In this document: positions 8,601-14,287 of the stretch, piece after piece
How the letters are laid out: each line of letters starts with the position of its first letter
How positions within the stretch are numbered: position 1 is the stretch's first letter
Origin: DAIRET01 sp036795455
GTDB taxonomy: Bacteria; Bacteroidota; Ignavibacteria; Ignavibacteriales; Ignavibacteriaceae
Direction: 5' to 3'
DNA: 15,010 nt
Assembly: GCA_036795455.1 (NCBI GenBank)
Contig: DAIRET010000065.1
Location: forward strand, 1-15,010
The notes under the pieces: generated by a model
The model's database searches: none
The model's input: only the letters and a program-made list of their open reading frames with translations
What the model was told of the DNA's origin: nothing
Position numbers and translations under genes: made by a program

Positions 8601-9534
8601 GCATAAATATTGCCGGTACCGAAAAGAAAAAGAGGAGCCATCTTATAACCAAAAGGAATACGGCATTAATAATAAACTTAATTAGTCTTGAGTTTATTTG
8701 CTTTACATCTGCTTTTATTGATAAACCGAGTGTAAGTAATGCAAGAATTATTAATACTGCCTGGAAGTTGGAAATGTTTTCTCTTAACGAGGTTAATGCA
8801 GTACTCAGTGTCGGTTTAGAAAAAGTAACGGTTGCAATCCTGTTTTTATTATTGTTTAATAAGTAAAATGAAGAAAACCGTCCGTCCTTGGAATCTTTAT
8901 TCCCTGAATAATAGTTGGTATTAAAAGATGTCTCAAACCTGTTTTCGAGCGAGCGGGTGAAACTTTCTTTGTTCACATCTTCATTTTTCAAGGAATAATA
9001 CTTTTCAAACTGGTTTCCGAAAATGAGGATGTAATTAATACTGTCGGCTGATAATGTATCGGAAAAAACCAAAAAGGTTTTTAAGTCCGTGCTTAGAAAA
9101 TTAGTTTCTCCCCCACGGATACCCGCTTGCAAACTGTTGAATATAGGTTCATGGTTCCATGCAAGAAGGTTACCTTTAGTATCGAAAAGGCTTATGTTAT
9201 AAGCGCTGTACTCTTCCGAATTAAGTACTTCAAAAATCTCGAACAAGGTTACCTGTGCTTTAATCCTGTTTTTACAGACAGTGAAAGAATTTATCAGTTC
9301 ATCCTGTTTATTTTTGAATAGTACTTCTGCATGTTGTTGAATAGATTTGATTTTCCGATCAAGTGTCGTTTCCCATGAGTTTTTACTTGTTTCAACAATC
9401 ATGGGTGTTAAGAAACCGAGAAGAATAATTAATATAATTAATGAAGAGAGGAGTATAAAATACTTTTTATTACCGAAATATTTGCTAAGTATTTTTTTTA
9501 CCATTACCTGATTGTTATTTGAGAAATTTTCCAT
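5674..9534 (-). CDS. Large multi-membrane-segment NtrY-like sensor histidine kinase
   Basis: A membrane sensor kinase of 1286 residues that should autophosphorylate on H1083 (AHEIKNPLTPMKL) and pass the phosphate to an unidentified response regulator. Hydrophobic segments at about 26-46, 257-273, 285-308, 335-353, 371-390, 418-447, 458-476, 481-503, 511-528, 788-808, 822-840 and 985-1007 leave three probable extracytoplasmic segments (47-256, 529-787, 841-985) that could sense signals. A HAMP domain spans about 1005-1060, followed by the H-box, the N-box (INLVRNSIQAG, near 1197), the G1 box SDNGKGI with D1222, the F-box LFEKGFSTK and the G2 box GMGIGL. The catalytic half most resembles NtrY; the eight-segment middle block is not part of standard NtrY. 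An alternative ATG at 9504 overlaps the preceding gene's stop as TAATG. With the 9534 start the genes overlap by 31 bases and AGGCGG lies three bases upstream. No regulator gene is seen nearby. Confidence 0.93.
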   Translation of the reverse strand: MENFSNNNQVMVKKILSKYFGNKKYFILLSSLIILIILLGFLTPMIVETSKNSWETTLDRKIKSIQQHAEVLFKNKQDELINSFTVCKNRIKAQVTLFEIFEVLNSEEYSAYNISLFDTKGNLLAWNHEPIFNSLQAGIRGGETNFLSTDLKTFLVFSDTLSADSINYILIFGNQFEKYYSLKNEDVNKESFTRSLENRFETSFNTNYYSGNKDSKDGRFSSFYLLNNNKNRIATVTFSKPTLSTALTSLRENISNFQAVLIILALLTLGLSIKADVKQINSRLIKFIINAVFLLVIRWLLFFFSVPAIFMQGELTNPAYFASAFGYGIVKSPLEFLITAVFFFSIALIGFYDFNRYYHKEFNIRFSKGKLFFWLAVPLVIVFSLFIIRGFAASVKSIIFDSTLRYFNETDIIPAFPHIVMNLAIMIAGIGIFIVILSIIQSGFLFIKFETNNQKKKYFYSLACISLVSGLIFLLIQNEPLIGFSLLGVTLLAIFFLAYRLIFQTSGVNLSNYLLIAIAVSIVTVSYLNHFNTELEKESLKTAALEINRPNENLLNFLINETLIQAYQSERVIEGLKNTSSNFDALAFIIWSQSGMKNEPGLSSVSILNKSRKIVGSYSNGIDIKERVPQFLQVYPAKELKVFDLSSEDNPNRKVFSGIIPISENNNVIGYISATVILDGFSFLNNRQPAASLFNGSFNQNKNLNIANLNIFSFLNDTLLASFGNLYPAKNHVEKITNAQFNEFNEAWLNFDFNNENYLVYALKSDTELGIRTTAVCLKDKEIEWSLFNFFKLFFLHTLFLLLFFIIVLVYRYVRFKDIQYTFRTQLLAAFLIISILPIISLAVYNRQNVSLKSDNLIKSTLSDRIQLLETHIKRQKQNNPDRQFLTASEKAAKELDLTFFAYDSTSLVFFSTTDLVNAGIIPSTLNAVVHMRMNFQGVNEDYFPMEIDNLKYHTFFKKVKVDNKEYILSANDLFYKVINPFSSVDVDVFLFGTYSVAILLIILSSTLLSGKISSPIRRLTRATKSVAHGDLNIQLDENERGEIKELINGFNYMTKELKKNQEDLSELERENAWREMAKQVAHEIKNPLTPMKLTIQQLIASYKDGSKNFEKVFEKVSSTLLNQIESLSQIASEFSRFARMPNPNLSNIDLLPVLSEVKYLFNEEHVKIEIQSDVEKAVIEADHSHLRRTIINLVRNSIQAGSSFILFRLVDENCYSLIVSDNGKGIEPVNIDKLFEKGFSTKDTGMGIGLKLSKRFIESIGGKISLKETSDKGTSFEIQFPKVST

Positions 9535-9959
9535 GAACCGCCTGAAGATTCAAGGGCAATAAAAACCTGTGCGTTTTCACGCCGTCCTCTTAATTCGTAT
9601 GTGAGGAAACCTGTAGCATAAGGATTCTTTCCTTCACTTTTGGAAGAAAATCTAAATGAAATGGGACGGTGCAATTTAAAATATTCCTGCAAAATGTAAA
9701 ACGACTGGTTTGCACTGTAATAACCCCTCACACCGTTACTCAAACTTAGATAGTTTTGAGAAGAAAGATATTGAGAGAAAGTTGAAACATTTCCTCCTGA
9801 AAACCCTTTTTCAATTTCCGAAAACACAACTTCAAGTTTTTTATCCTTCGATTTCTCAAGTACAGAATGTGATGTAAAACCTACAGAAAAGAGGGCAATC
9901 AGAATTATAATTACAATTTGTTCAGATTTCCGCATTATGCAATTTATTTTCATTATCAT
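9504..9959 (-). CDS. Secreted DUF4783-like protein (NTF2/SnoaL-type fold)
   Basis: A small secreted protein of at most 151 residues. In-frame ATGs occur at 9959, 9953 and 9935; the last gives MRKSEQIVIIILIALFSVGF, the neatest signal peptide. The mature part follows the DUF4783 pattern common in Bacteroidota-like genomes: a helical start (FSEIEKGFSGGNVSTFSQYL), then YYSANQSFYILQEYFKLH, then a beta-rich half ending GGSWKISQITIR. DUF4783 proteins look like NTF2/SnoaL-fold proteins of unknown function. I see no conserved catalytic residues. The stop codon overlaps a possible kinase start as TAATG, or the genes overlap by 31 bases, so this protein and the histidine kinase are probably made together. 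It could be an extracytoplasmic accessory to the sensor, but that is inference. The family call is by recall of the motif pattern, without a profile search. Confidence 0.8.
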   Translation of the reverse strand: MIMKINCIMRKSEQIVIIILIALFSVGFTSHSVLEKSKDKKLEVVFSEIEKGFSGGNVSTFSQYLSSQNYLSLSNGVRGYYSANQSFYILQEYFKLHRPISFRFSSKSEGKNPYATGFLTYELRGRRENAQVFIALESSGGSWKISQITIR

Positions 9960-9963
9960 GGTG

Positions 9964-9971
9964 CAAATTTA
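9964..9971 (-). promoter_or_regulatory. Candidate Bacteroidota-type -7 box (TAAATTTG) for the DUF4783-kinase-helicase unit
   Basis: The minus strand reads TAAATTTG, matching TAnnTTTG, between the upstream terminator and the first gene. The predicted start site falls near 9958, so the transcript would be leaderless for the ATG at 9959 or have about 23 nt of leader for the ATG at 9935. No clear -33 element is visible in this very AT-rich stretch, which also raises the odds of a chance match. Confidence 0.38.
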
Positions 9972-10011
9972 ATTAAAATTAAATCGAAAACTAAACCCTG
10001 CTACAGAAAAC

Positions 10012-10041
10012 AAAAGCATAACCGTAATTGGTTATGCTTTT
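10012..10041 (-). terminator. Intrinsic terminator after the fibronectin-III lipoprotein gene
   Basis: A perfect 12-bp stem (10012-10023 with 10030-10041) closes a six-base loop. On the minus strand it begins 26 bases after the lipoprotein stop codon and the stem runs into TTTTGTTTT. The stem ends in A:T pairs on both sides, so it could also work weakly on the plus strand. It separates the lipoprotein unit from the DUF4783-kinase-helicase unit. Confidence 0.85.
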
Positions 10042-10066
10042 GGTGGAGAAGGGATTGATTTGTTTT

Positions 10067-10870
10067 TTACCGTGAAAAATCCCTTGATAAACCGGTTCGT
10101 GTTTCCAGAAGTCTTCCGTTTTTCAATTGCCTTTCACCTTTTACAAGCTGGTAAGCCCAATCGAATACTATTCTTTCCGGTGTAATACTTCTAATTCTAA
10201 TTTTGGCAAAGTGATTGTTCCATGTCCAGACAACATATGTATGTCCTACTTTTGCAATTACATCTTTTGTCGCAGACCAGCCGTTTTCGGGAGCTTCTTC
10301 AATATCATAAATATCAGTTGTAGCACCCATATCCTGAATATCTGTATCATCATAGACATCAAGGTAATAAGTATCGTTATAGTTCTCAAAGAAGAAATCA
10401 CAATTCAGATCATCAAAAGGAACTACCGAGTATGATGAAAATGAGTAACCTGAAGTATTAGGGAATTTTAAATAATCAAATATACTTTGGTTAAAACCTT
10501 CGGGTCTTGGTGTTGCATAAACAACGTCATAACTTAGTTCACTTTCATTATTATTATAATCATAAGCAGTTACTGCGTAATAGTATTTATCTCCATTTAC
10601 TGCATCAAGGTCAACAAAGAAATTATTTTTTGTACTTCCAATTCTAGTGTATTCACCATGATAACTATAACTGTAATAGACATTATAGCCGGCTAAATCA
10701 CTATCTCTGTTATCATCCCAAAAAATATCGACTCTGTTATCACCGTTCATTACGACTACATTCTTTGGAATTGCAGGTGGATCGTAATCCATATAGTAAA
10801 CCGGGTCTCCTTTATGACAACCAAAAAATATTAGCGATGCAAATACAATAGTTAAATATATCTTTTTCAT
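10067..10870 (-). CDS. Fibronectin type III domain lipoprotein
   Basis: A 267-residue predicted lipoprotein. The start is well supported: AGGAG sits seven bases before the ATG, and the N-terminus is a short lipoprotein signal with lipobox cysteine C18 (LIFFGC). Residues 33-121 are a fibronectin type III domain, seen from the opening PPAIPKNV, the strand VDIFWDDN, DLAGYNVYYS and YYYAVTAYD followed by the ESELSY end pattern. The remainder, about 125-267, is rich in Tyr, Asp and Asn, contains WTWNNHFAKIRI, and does not match a domain I recognise. Fibronectin III domains on surface lipoproteins usually mediate binding or act as spacers; substrate and partner are unknown. It appears to be transcribed alone, between a 356-base gap upstream and a strong terminator downstream. 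Confidence 0.88.
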   Translation of the reverse strand: MKKIYLTIVFASLIFFGCHKGDPVYYMDYDPPAIPKNVVVMNGDNRVDIFWDDNRDSDLAGYNVYYSYSYHGEYTRIGSTKNNFFVDLDAVNGDKYYYAVTAYDYNNNESELSYDVVYATPRPEGFNQSIFDYLKFPNTSGYSFSSYSVVPFDDLNCDFFFENYNDTYYLDVYDDTDIQDMGATTDIYDIEEAPENGWSATKDVIAKVGHTYVVWTWNNHFAKIRIRSITPERIVFDWAYQLVKGERQLKNGRLLETRTGLSRDFSR

Positions 10871-11226
10871 TTCATACTCCTTTCGAATTCTGTTGAAATA
10901 TTACAAACGGAATGCCAGACTTATTTCCTGTTCTACAAATCATCTGAGCTTCTGATTTGCTTTTTTTGTGAATAATTAAAAATTTAGAAACTTGAGGATA
11001 AAAGCTATTAAGTGTTTGTTTTATAGTGATTTAAAAGGTCAACGTTCATAATTCCTTGATTCTTATTGAAAGCAGGCAGAATAAGTTGGATTTTTAACAT
11101 ATTCTTTGCCATTCTTTTTCGAAACCCGTTGTCTAAATAAATATACATAGTGTTTAATAAAAAATCGGGAAGCTGAATTATCGGCGGCAGCAAAGCTATT
11201 CACTTTGTGCCGCGATTGTTAAAGAA
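10871..11226. other. 356-base intergenic gap between pyrC and the lipoprotein gene
   Basis: No convincing gene lies here. The only longer open frame (minus, 11193-11008) would start on a TTG inside the hairpin at 11184-11213, has no ribosome binding site and resembles no family I know. The gap should hold the end of the pyr transcript and the promoter of the lipoprotein gene. I could not find a clear TAnnTTTG or sigma-70 type promoter upstream of the lipoprotein, although TAATAT at 10894-10899 on the minus strand might serve as a -10 box. The right part holds one hairpin, listed separately. Confidence 0.6.
11184..11213 (-). terminator. Hairpin after pyrC, possible weak terminator
   Basis: An 11-bp GC-rich stem (11184-11195 with 11203-11213, one bulged G at 11190) closes a seven-base loop and lies 13 bases beyond the pyrC stop. 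On the minus strand no U-run follows directly; a run of six T comes only about 20 bases later. It may mark the 3' end of the pyr message, protect it, or need a protein factor. Confidence 0.45.
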
Positions 11227-12516
11227 TTATATCTCTGAAAACTTATCCTTGTAATACATTTTTTTGTTGTTGATTACAGCAACCGGACGACCATTTAGTA
11301 ATCTCTTATTAAAAGGAGTGTTTTTAGATTTCGATTTGAACTTAGAAACATCCACAGTCCATACTTCATTTGGATGAAAGATCGTCAAATTAGCCGGTTC
11401 TCCAACTTCAATAGAAGGTACGGGAAGATTTAAAATCACCCGGGGGTTAATGGATAGTTTTTCAATTATTTGTTCAAGCGTTAAAACTTTTTTATGATAC
11501 AGTTCTGATAACGCTAATCCGAGCTGGGTTTCGAGACCGATAATTCCATTGGGGGCATCTTCGAACTCGACTTCTTTCTCTTCAATTGAATGCGGAGCGT
11601 GATCGCTGGCAATACAATCAATTGTTCCATCTGCAAGTCCGTTTAAAATTGCTTGTAGATCTTCATTCGAACGAAGAGGCGGGCTCATTTTCAGATTCGT
11701 ATCATAAGTTTTAAGAGTATCATCAGTTAATGTAAAATGATGCGGGGTAGCTTCTGCTGTAATTTTAATTCCTTTTGCTTTAGCATTGCGGACAAGTTCA
11801 ACCGAATTCTTTGTACTAATATGGGCAATATGGATTTTTCCTTTTAGATATTCAGCCATCAAAATATCGCGTGAGACAATTAAATCTTCGGAAACTGAAG
11901 GAAGCGGGGGTAAACCAAGTTGAGTTGAATTAAATCCTTCATTCATCGCACCATTTGATAACGTTTCATCCTCGCAATGTTCAATAATCGGAAGATTAAA
12001 CATTTTTGAATATTCAATAGCGGTACGCAAAATTCTCGCAGTTTTTACAGCCGTACCGTCATCCGAGAAACCAACAACCCCGGCTTCATAAAGTTCAGCC
12101 ATGGGTGAGAGAAGTTCTCCTTTTCGCTCAACTGTAACTGCACCGATGGGGTATACATCTACAAGATGATCTTTAGCTTTATCTTTAATAAGCTGCACAA
12201 TCTCGGCAGAATCAATAGCAGGTTGTGTATTCGGCATACATGCTACTCCCGTAAAACCGCCAGCAGCAGCAGCGTTACATCCGGTCTTAATTGTTTCTTT
12301 ATCTTCTCTTCCAGGTTCTCTTAAATGAACGTGCATATCGAAAAATCCGGGAGAACAAACAGCTTCATTGAATTCAATTACATTTGCATTTTTTAAATCA
12401 TCCCCGGATAGATTTCCGATTTTCTTAATTATGCCATCCTCAATTATTAAAGATGCTTTACGGTTCAGTTTTTGTTTCGGATTAATTAACACTAAATTTT
12501 TCAATACGGTTTTCAT
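11227..12516 (-). CDS. pyrC: Dihydroorotase
   Basis: Catalyses the reversible cyclisation of N-carbamoyl-L-aspartate to dihydroorotate, the third step of pyrimidine synthesis, in the cytoplasm. At 429 residues it has the length of the class I bacterial enzyme (Bacillus/Aquifex type), not the shorter E. coli type. Metal and substrate residues are intact: H62 and H64 in DMHVHLREPG with R66, N96 in MPNT, D152-D153 in GFSDDG (where class I enzymes use an aspartate in place of the carboxylated lysine), H180 in IIEHCED, H232 in IAHIST, and D305 in ASDHAPH. It is the last gene of pyrR-pyrB-pyrC. The gap from pyrB is nine bases, and its ribosome binding site AAGGTG overlaps the pyrB stop codon, so translation is probably coupled. 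AllB-type hydantoinase relatives are excluded by the motif set and operon context. Confidence 0.97.
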   Translation of the reverse strand: MKTVLKNLVLINPKQKLNRKASLIIEDGIIKKIGNLSGDDLKNANVIEFNEAVCSPGFFDMHVHLREPGREDKETIKTGCNAAAAGGFTGVACMPNTQPAIDSAEIVQLIKDKAKDHLVDVYPIGAVTVERKGELLSPMAELYEAGVVGFSDDGTAVKTARILRTAIEYSKMFNLPIIEHCEDETLSNGAMNEGFNSTQLGLPPLPSVSEDLIVSRDILMAEYLKGKIHIAHISTKNSVELVRNAKAKGIKITAEATPHHFTLTDDTLKTYDTNLKMSPPLRSNEDLQAILNGLADGTIDCIASDHAPHSIEEKEVEFEDAPNGIIGLETQLGLALSELYHKKVLTLEQIIEKLSINPRVILNLPVPSIEVGEPANLTIFHPNEVWTVDVSKFKSKSKNTPFNKRLLNGRPVAVINNKKMYYKDKFSEI

Positions 12517-12525
12517 ACTTACACC

Positions 12526-13446
12526 TTAATTTTGAGTTCCAAGTAAATAAAGTACTGCCATTCTTACTGCAACTCCATTGGTTACTTGTTGTAGAATTAT
12601 TTGATCATTTCCGTCAGCTACTTCCGAAGAGATTTCTACTCCGCGATTAATTGGACCCGGGTGCAGAATTAAAGTATTCTTTCCTGCTTTATCAAGCCTT
12701 TCCCGTGTAATCCCGAAGTACTTTGTGTATTCCCGGATTGAAGGAAAATACTCTCTCGCTTTTCGTTCAAGTTGAATTCGGAGAACATTCAATATATCGT
12801 TTTCGCTAATAGCGGAATCGATATTGTGATAAACTTTAATTCCAAGTTCTTCTATTCTTTGGGGTATCATTGTTGCCGGTCCACAGACGGATACTTCCGC
12901 TCCCATAGTTTTCAACCCGTAAATATTGGATAAAGCCACTCTGCTGTGAGCAATGTCGCCGACTATACAGACACGAAGTCCTTCAAGTTTCCCGATTTTT
13001 TCACGGATGGAGTACATATCAAGCAAACCTTGTGTGGGATGCTCATGTGTTCCGTCGCCGGCATTTATAACATTTGAATTGGAAATCTGAGTTAAAAAAT
13101 ATGGAACACCCGCAGCAGCATGTCTTACCACAATCATATCCACTTTCATTGCTTCGATGTTTCTGATTGTGTCCTTAAAAGTTTCTCCTTTTTTTACGCT
13201 GCTTGTAGAAACAGAGAAGTTAATTGAGTCGGCAGATAACCGCTTTTCAGCCAATTCAAATGATATTCGTGTTCTCGTTGAGTTTTCATAAAATAAGTTT
13301 ACAATAGTTTTTCCTTGAAGTGTGGGGACTTTTTTAATTGGTCTTTCCAGTACCTCTTTAAATGTAGTAGCTGTATCAAGGATTAGTTGTAAGTCTTCTT
13401 TCGGAACATTTTGTAATCCTAATAAGTGTCTGCTAGATAATGACAT
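12526..13446 (-). CDS. pyrB: Aspartate carbamoyltransferase catalytic subunit
   Basis: Joins carbamoyl phosphate and L-aspartate to give N-carbamoyl-L-aspartate, the committed step of pyrimidine synthesis. The 306-residue length is normal for the catalytic chain. Carbamoyl-phosphate residues are seen at S56-T57-R58-T59-R60 (ENSTRTRISFE) and HPTQ (136-139). The K85/K86 loop residues, R108-H109, the aspartate-binding R223-Q225 region (VLRIQLER) and HPGP (262-265, in LHPGPINRG) are all present. No pyrI regulatory subunit follows. The next gene is pyrC, and in some thermophiles such as Aquifex PyrB and PyrC form a complex, so a physical partnership is possible here but not shown. The start at 13446 lies 14 bases after the pyrR stop and has only a weak purine-rich ribosome binding site (AAGAGAAAG). 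Confidence 0.98.
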   Translation of the reverse strand: MSLSSRHLLGLQNVPKEDLQLILDTATTFKEVLERPIKKVPTLQGKTIVNLFYENSTRTRISFELAEKRLSADSINFSVSTSSVKKGETFKDTIRNIEAMKVDMIVVRHAAAGVPYFLTQISNSNVINAGDGTHEHPTQGLLDMYSIREKIGKLEGLRVCIVGDIAHSRVALSNIYGLKTMGAEVSVCGPATMIPQRIEELGIKVYHNIDSAISENDILNVLRIQLERKAREYFPSIREYTKYFGITRERLDKAGKNTLILHPGPINRGVEISSEVADGNDQIILQQVTNGVAVRMAVLYLLGTQN

Positions 13447-13460
13447 TTCTTTCTCTTCTT

Positions 13461-14006
13461 TTAATTGTTATTAACTTCAACTAAGTAGACGGCATCTTCA
13501 CCGTCAATTTCAGACATTTTTACTTTAACTTCTTCGTCAATTGAAGTAGGAATGTTTTTCCCGACATAATCTGCAGTAATCGGCAATTCACGGTGTCCCC
13601 TGTCTAATAGAACGCATAACTGAATTGTAGCCGGTCTACCGAAATCCATTAAGGCACAAAGGGCAGAACGGACAGTCCGCCCGGTATAAAGAACGTCATC
13701 CACAAGGATCACATCTTTTTCTGTAATATCGAATGTGATGTTCGATACAGATACCTGTGGCTGTTTCATTCTTGTCCTAAAATCATCTCTATAAAGAGTA
13801 ACGTCAAGAATTCCCAAAGGGATTTCATTTTTCTCTATTTCCGACAGCTTGGTGTGAATTCGTTTTGCAAGGAATTCACCCCGCGTTCTCATTCCCATAA
13901 GAACAAGATTTTTTGAGCCTTTGTTTTTTTCAAGAATCTCGTGAGAAATCCTTGTTACTATGCGGTTAAGCCCGACTTCATCAATAATTTTAGCTTTTAC
14001 TTTCAT
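13461..14006 (-). CDS. pyrR: PyrR: pyr operon RNA-binding regulator / uracil phosphoribosyltransferase
   Basis: A type I phosphoribosyltransferase-fold protein of 181 residues, as usual for PyrR. In the family it binds pyr leader RNA when UMP or UTP is high and lowers expression of the pyrimidine genes; many members also convert uracil and PRPP to UMP. The PRPP-binding loop VILVDDVLYTGRT spans 99-111, with LMGMRTRG (36-43) and LCVLLDRGHRELPI (130-143) also typical. It is the first gene of the operon with pyrB and pyrC, the usual setting for a self-regulating PyrR. The ATG at 14006 is preceded by AAGGGGGA, about ten bases upstream, and that same G-run belongs to a leader hairpin followed by eight U, which points to control of this message by PyrR itself. 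Confidence 0.96.
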   Translation of the reverse strand: MKVKAKIIDEVGLNRIVTRISHEILEKNKGSKNLVLMGMRTRGEFLAKRIHTKLSEIEKNEIPLGILDVTLYRDDFRTRMKQPQVSVSNITFDITEKDVILVDDVLYTGRTVRSALCALMDFGRPATIQLCVLLDRGHRELPITADYVGKNIPTSIDEEVKVKMSEIDGEDAVYLVEVNNN

Positions 14007-14135
14007 ATAAAAAAAATCCCCCTTAGCCTTCTGCTTTGGAGGTCCTTGATTTGTTGATCGATATGTTTTCAGTATTCATTCAGGTCTTTCCTTTCCTACT
14101 TCACTGAATAGACTTAAAGGATAATTATTTGAGTT
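14007..14135 (-). promoter_or_regulatory. Structured leader of the pyrRBC transcript, candidate PyrR target
   Basis: Between the predicted promoter and the pyrR ATG lies about 125 nt of untranslated RNA. It can form AUUCAG (14109-14104) with CUGAAU (14083-14078) around a 20-nt purine-rich loop, and then the terminal hairpin at 14042-14018. The segment CCUCCAAAGCAGAAGGCU resembles the known PyrR-binding loop pattern UCCAGAGAGGCU only if about four bases are inserted. AUCCUUU (14122-14116) could pair with GGGGGAU (14022-14016), partly through G:U pairs, and so act as an antiterminator strand. The regulatory role is inferred from position and from known PyrR-controlled operons. Confidence 0.5.
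14009..14042 (-). terminator. Attenuator-like hairpin and U8 tract just before pyrR
   Basis: On the minus strand CCUCC (14042-14038) can pair with GGGGG (14022-14018, one U:G pair), with an inner AGC/GCU helix (14035-14033 with 14027-14025). A single A and eight U (14016-14009) follow, and the pyrR start codon begins two bases later. This fits an intrinsic terminator used for attenuation. Since the G-run is also the only ribosome-binding-like sequence for pyrR, the hairpin could instead hide the translation start. The stem is short, so strength is uncertain. Confidence 0.5.
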
Positions 14136-14143
14136 CAAATCTA
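14136..14143 (-). promoter_or_regulatory. Candidate Bacteroidota-type -7 box (TAGATTTG) for the pyrRBC operon
   Basis: The minus strand reads TAGATTTG, an exact TAnnTTTG match, placing transcription start near 14130 and giving a leader of about 125 nt. TTTCAAAA lies about 19 bases upstream as a poor -33 element. It sits in the 281-base region between the divergent pyrR and protease genes. Confidence 0.45.
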
Positions 14144-14287
14144 AGACATTCATTCCTATTTTGAAAGGGAAATTTAAAATAAATGTCAAAAAAATTGCTT
14201 GTATTTATCCTATTGATTATCGTATTTTTTAACCTCAAAGTCAGTTTAATATTTCAATATCAATCAAACATCAAAAGGAGTAATAAT

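Noticed and set aside
9960..10066. Possible small RNA between the DUF4783 and lipoprotein genes
   Set aside because: The only structure is the perfect hairpin with a U-rich tail just after the lipoprotein stop, which is fully explained as an intrinsic terminator.
10936..10967. Hairpin caaatca/tgatttg followed by a run of seven T on the plus strand
   Set aside because: It would terminate plus-strand transcription, but no plus-strand gene lies upstream, and the seven-pair AT-rich stem is weak; probably chance.
11008..11193. Minus-strand open frame of 61 codons between pyrC and the lipoprotein gene
   Set aside because: It would start on a TTG inside the hairpin, has no ribosome binding site, shows no known motif and lies in low-complexity AT-rich DNA. 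A degraded gene remnant is possible but cannot be supported.
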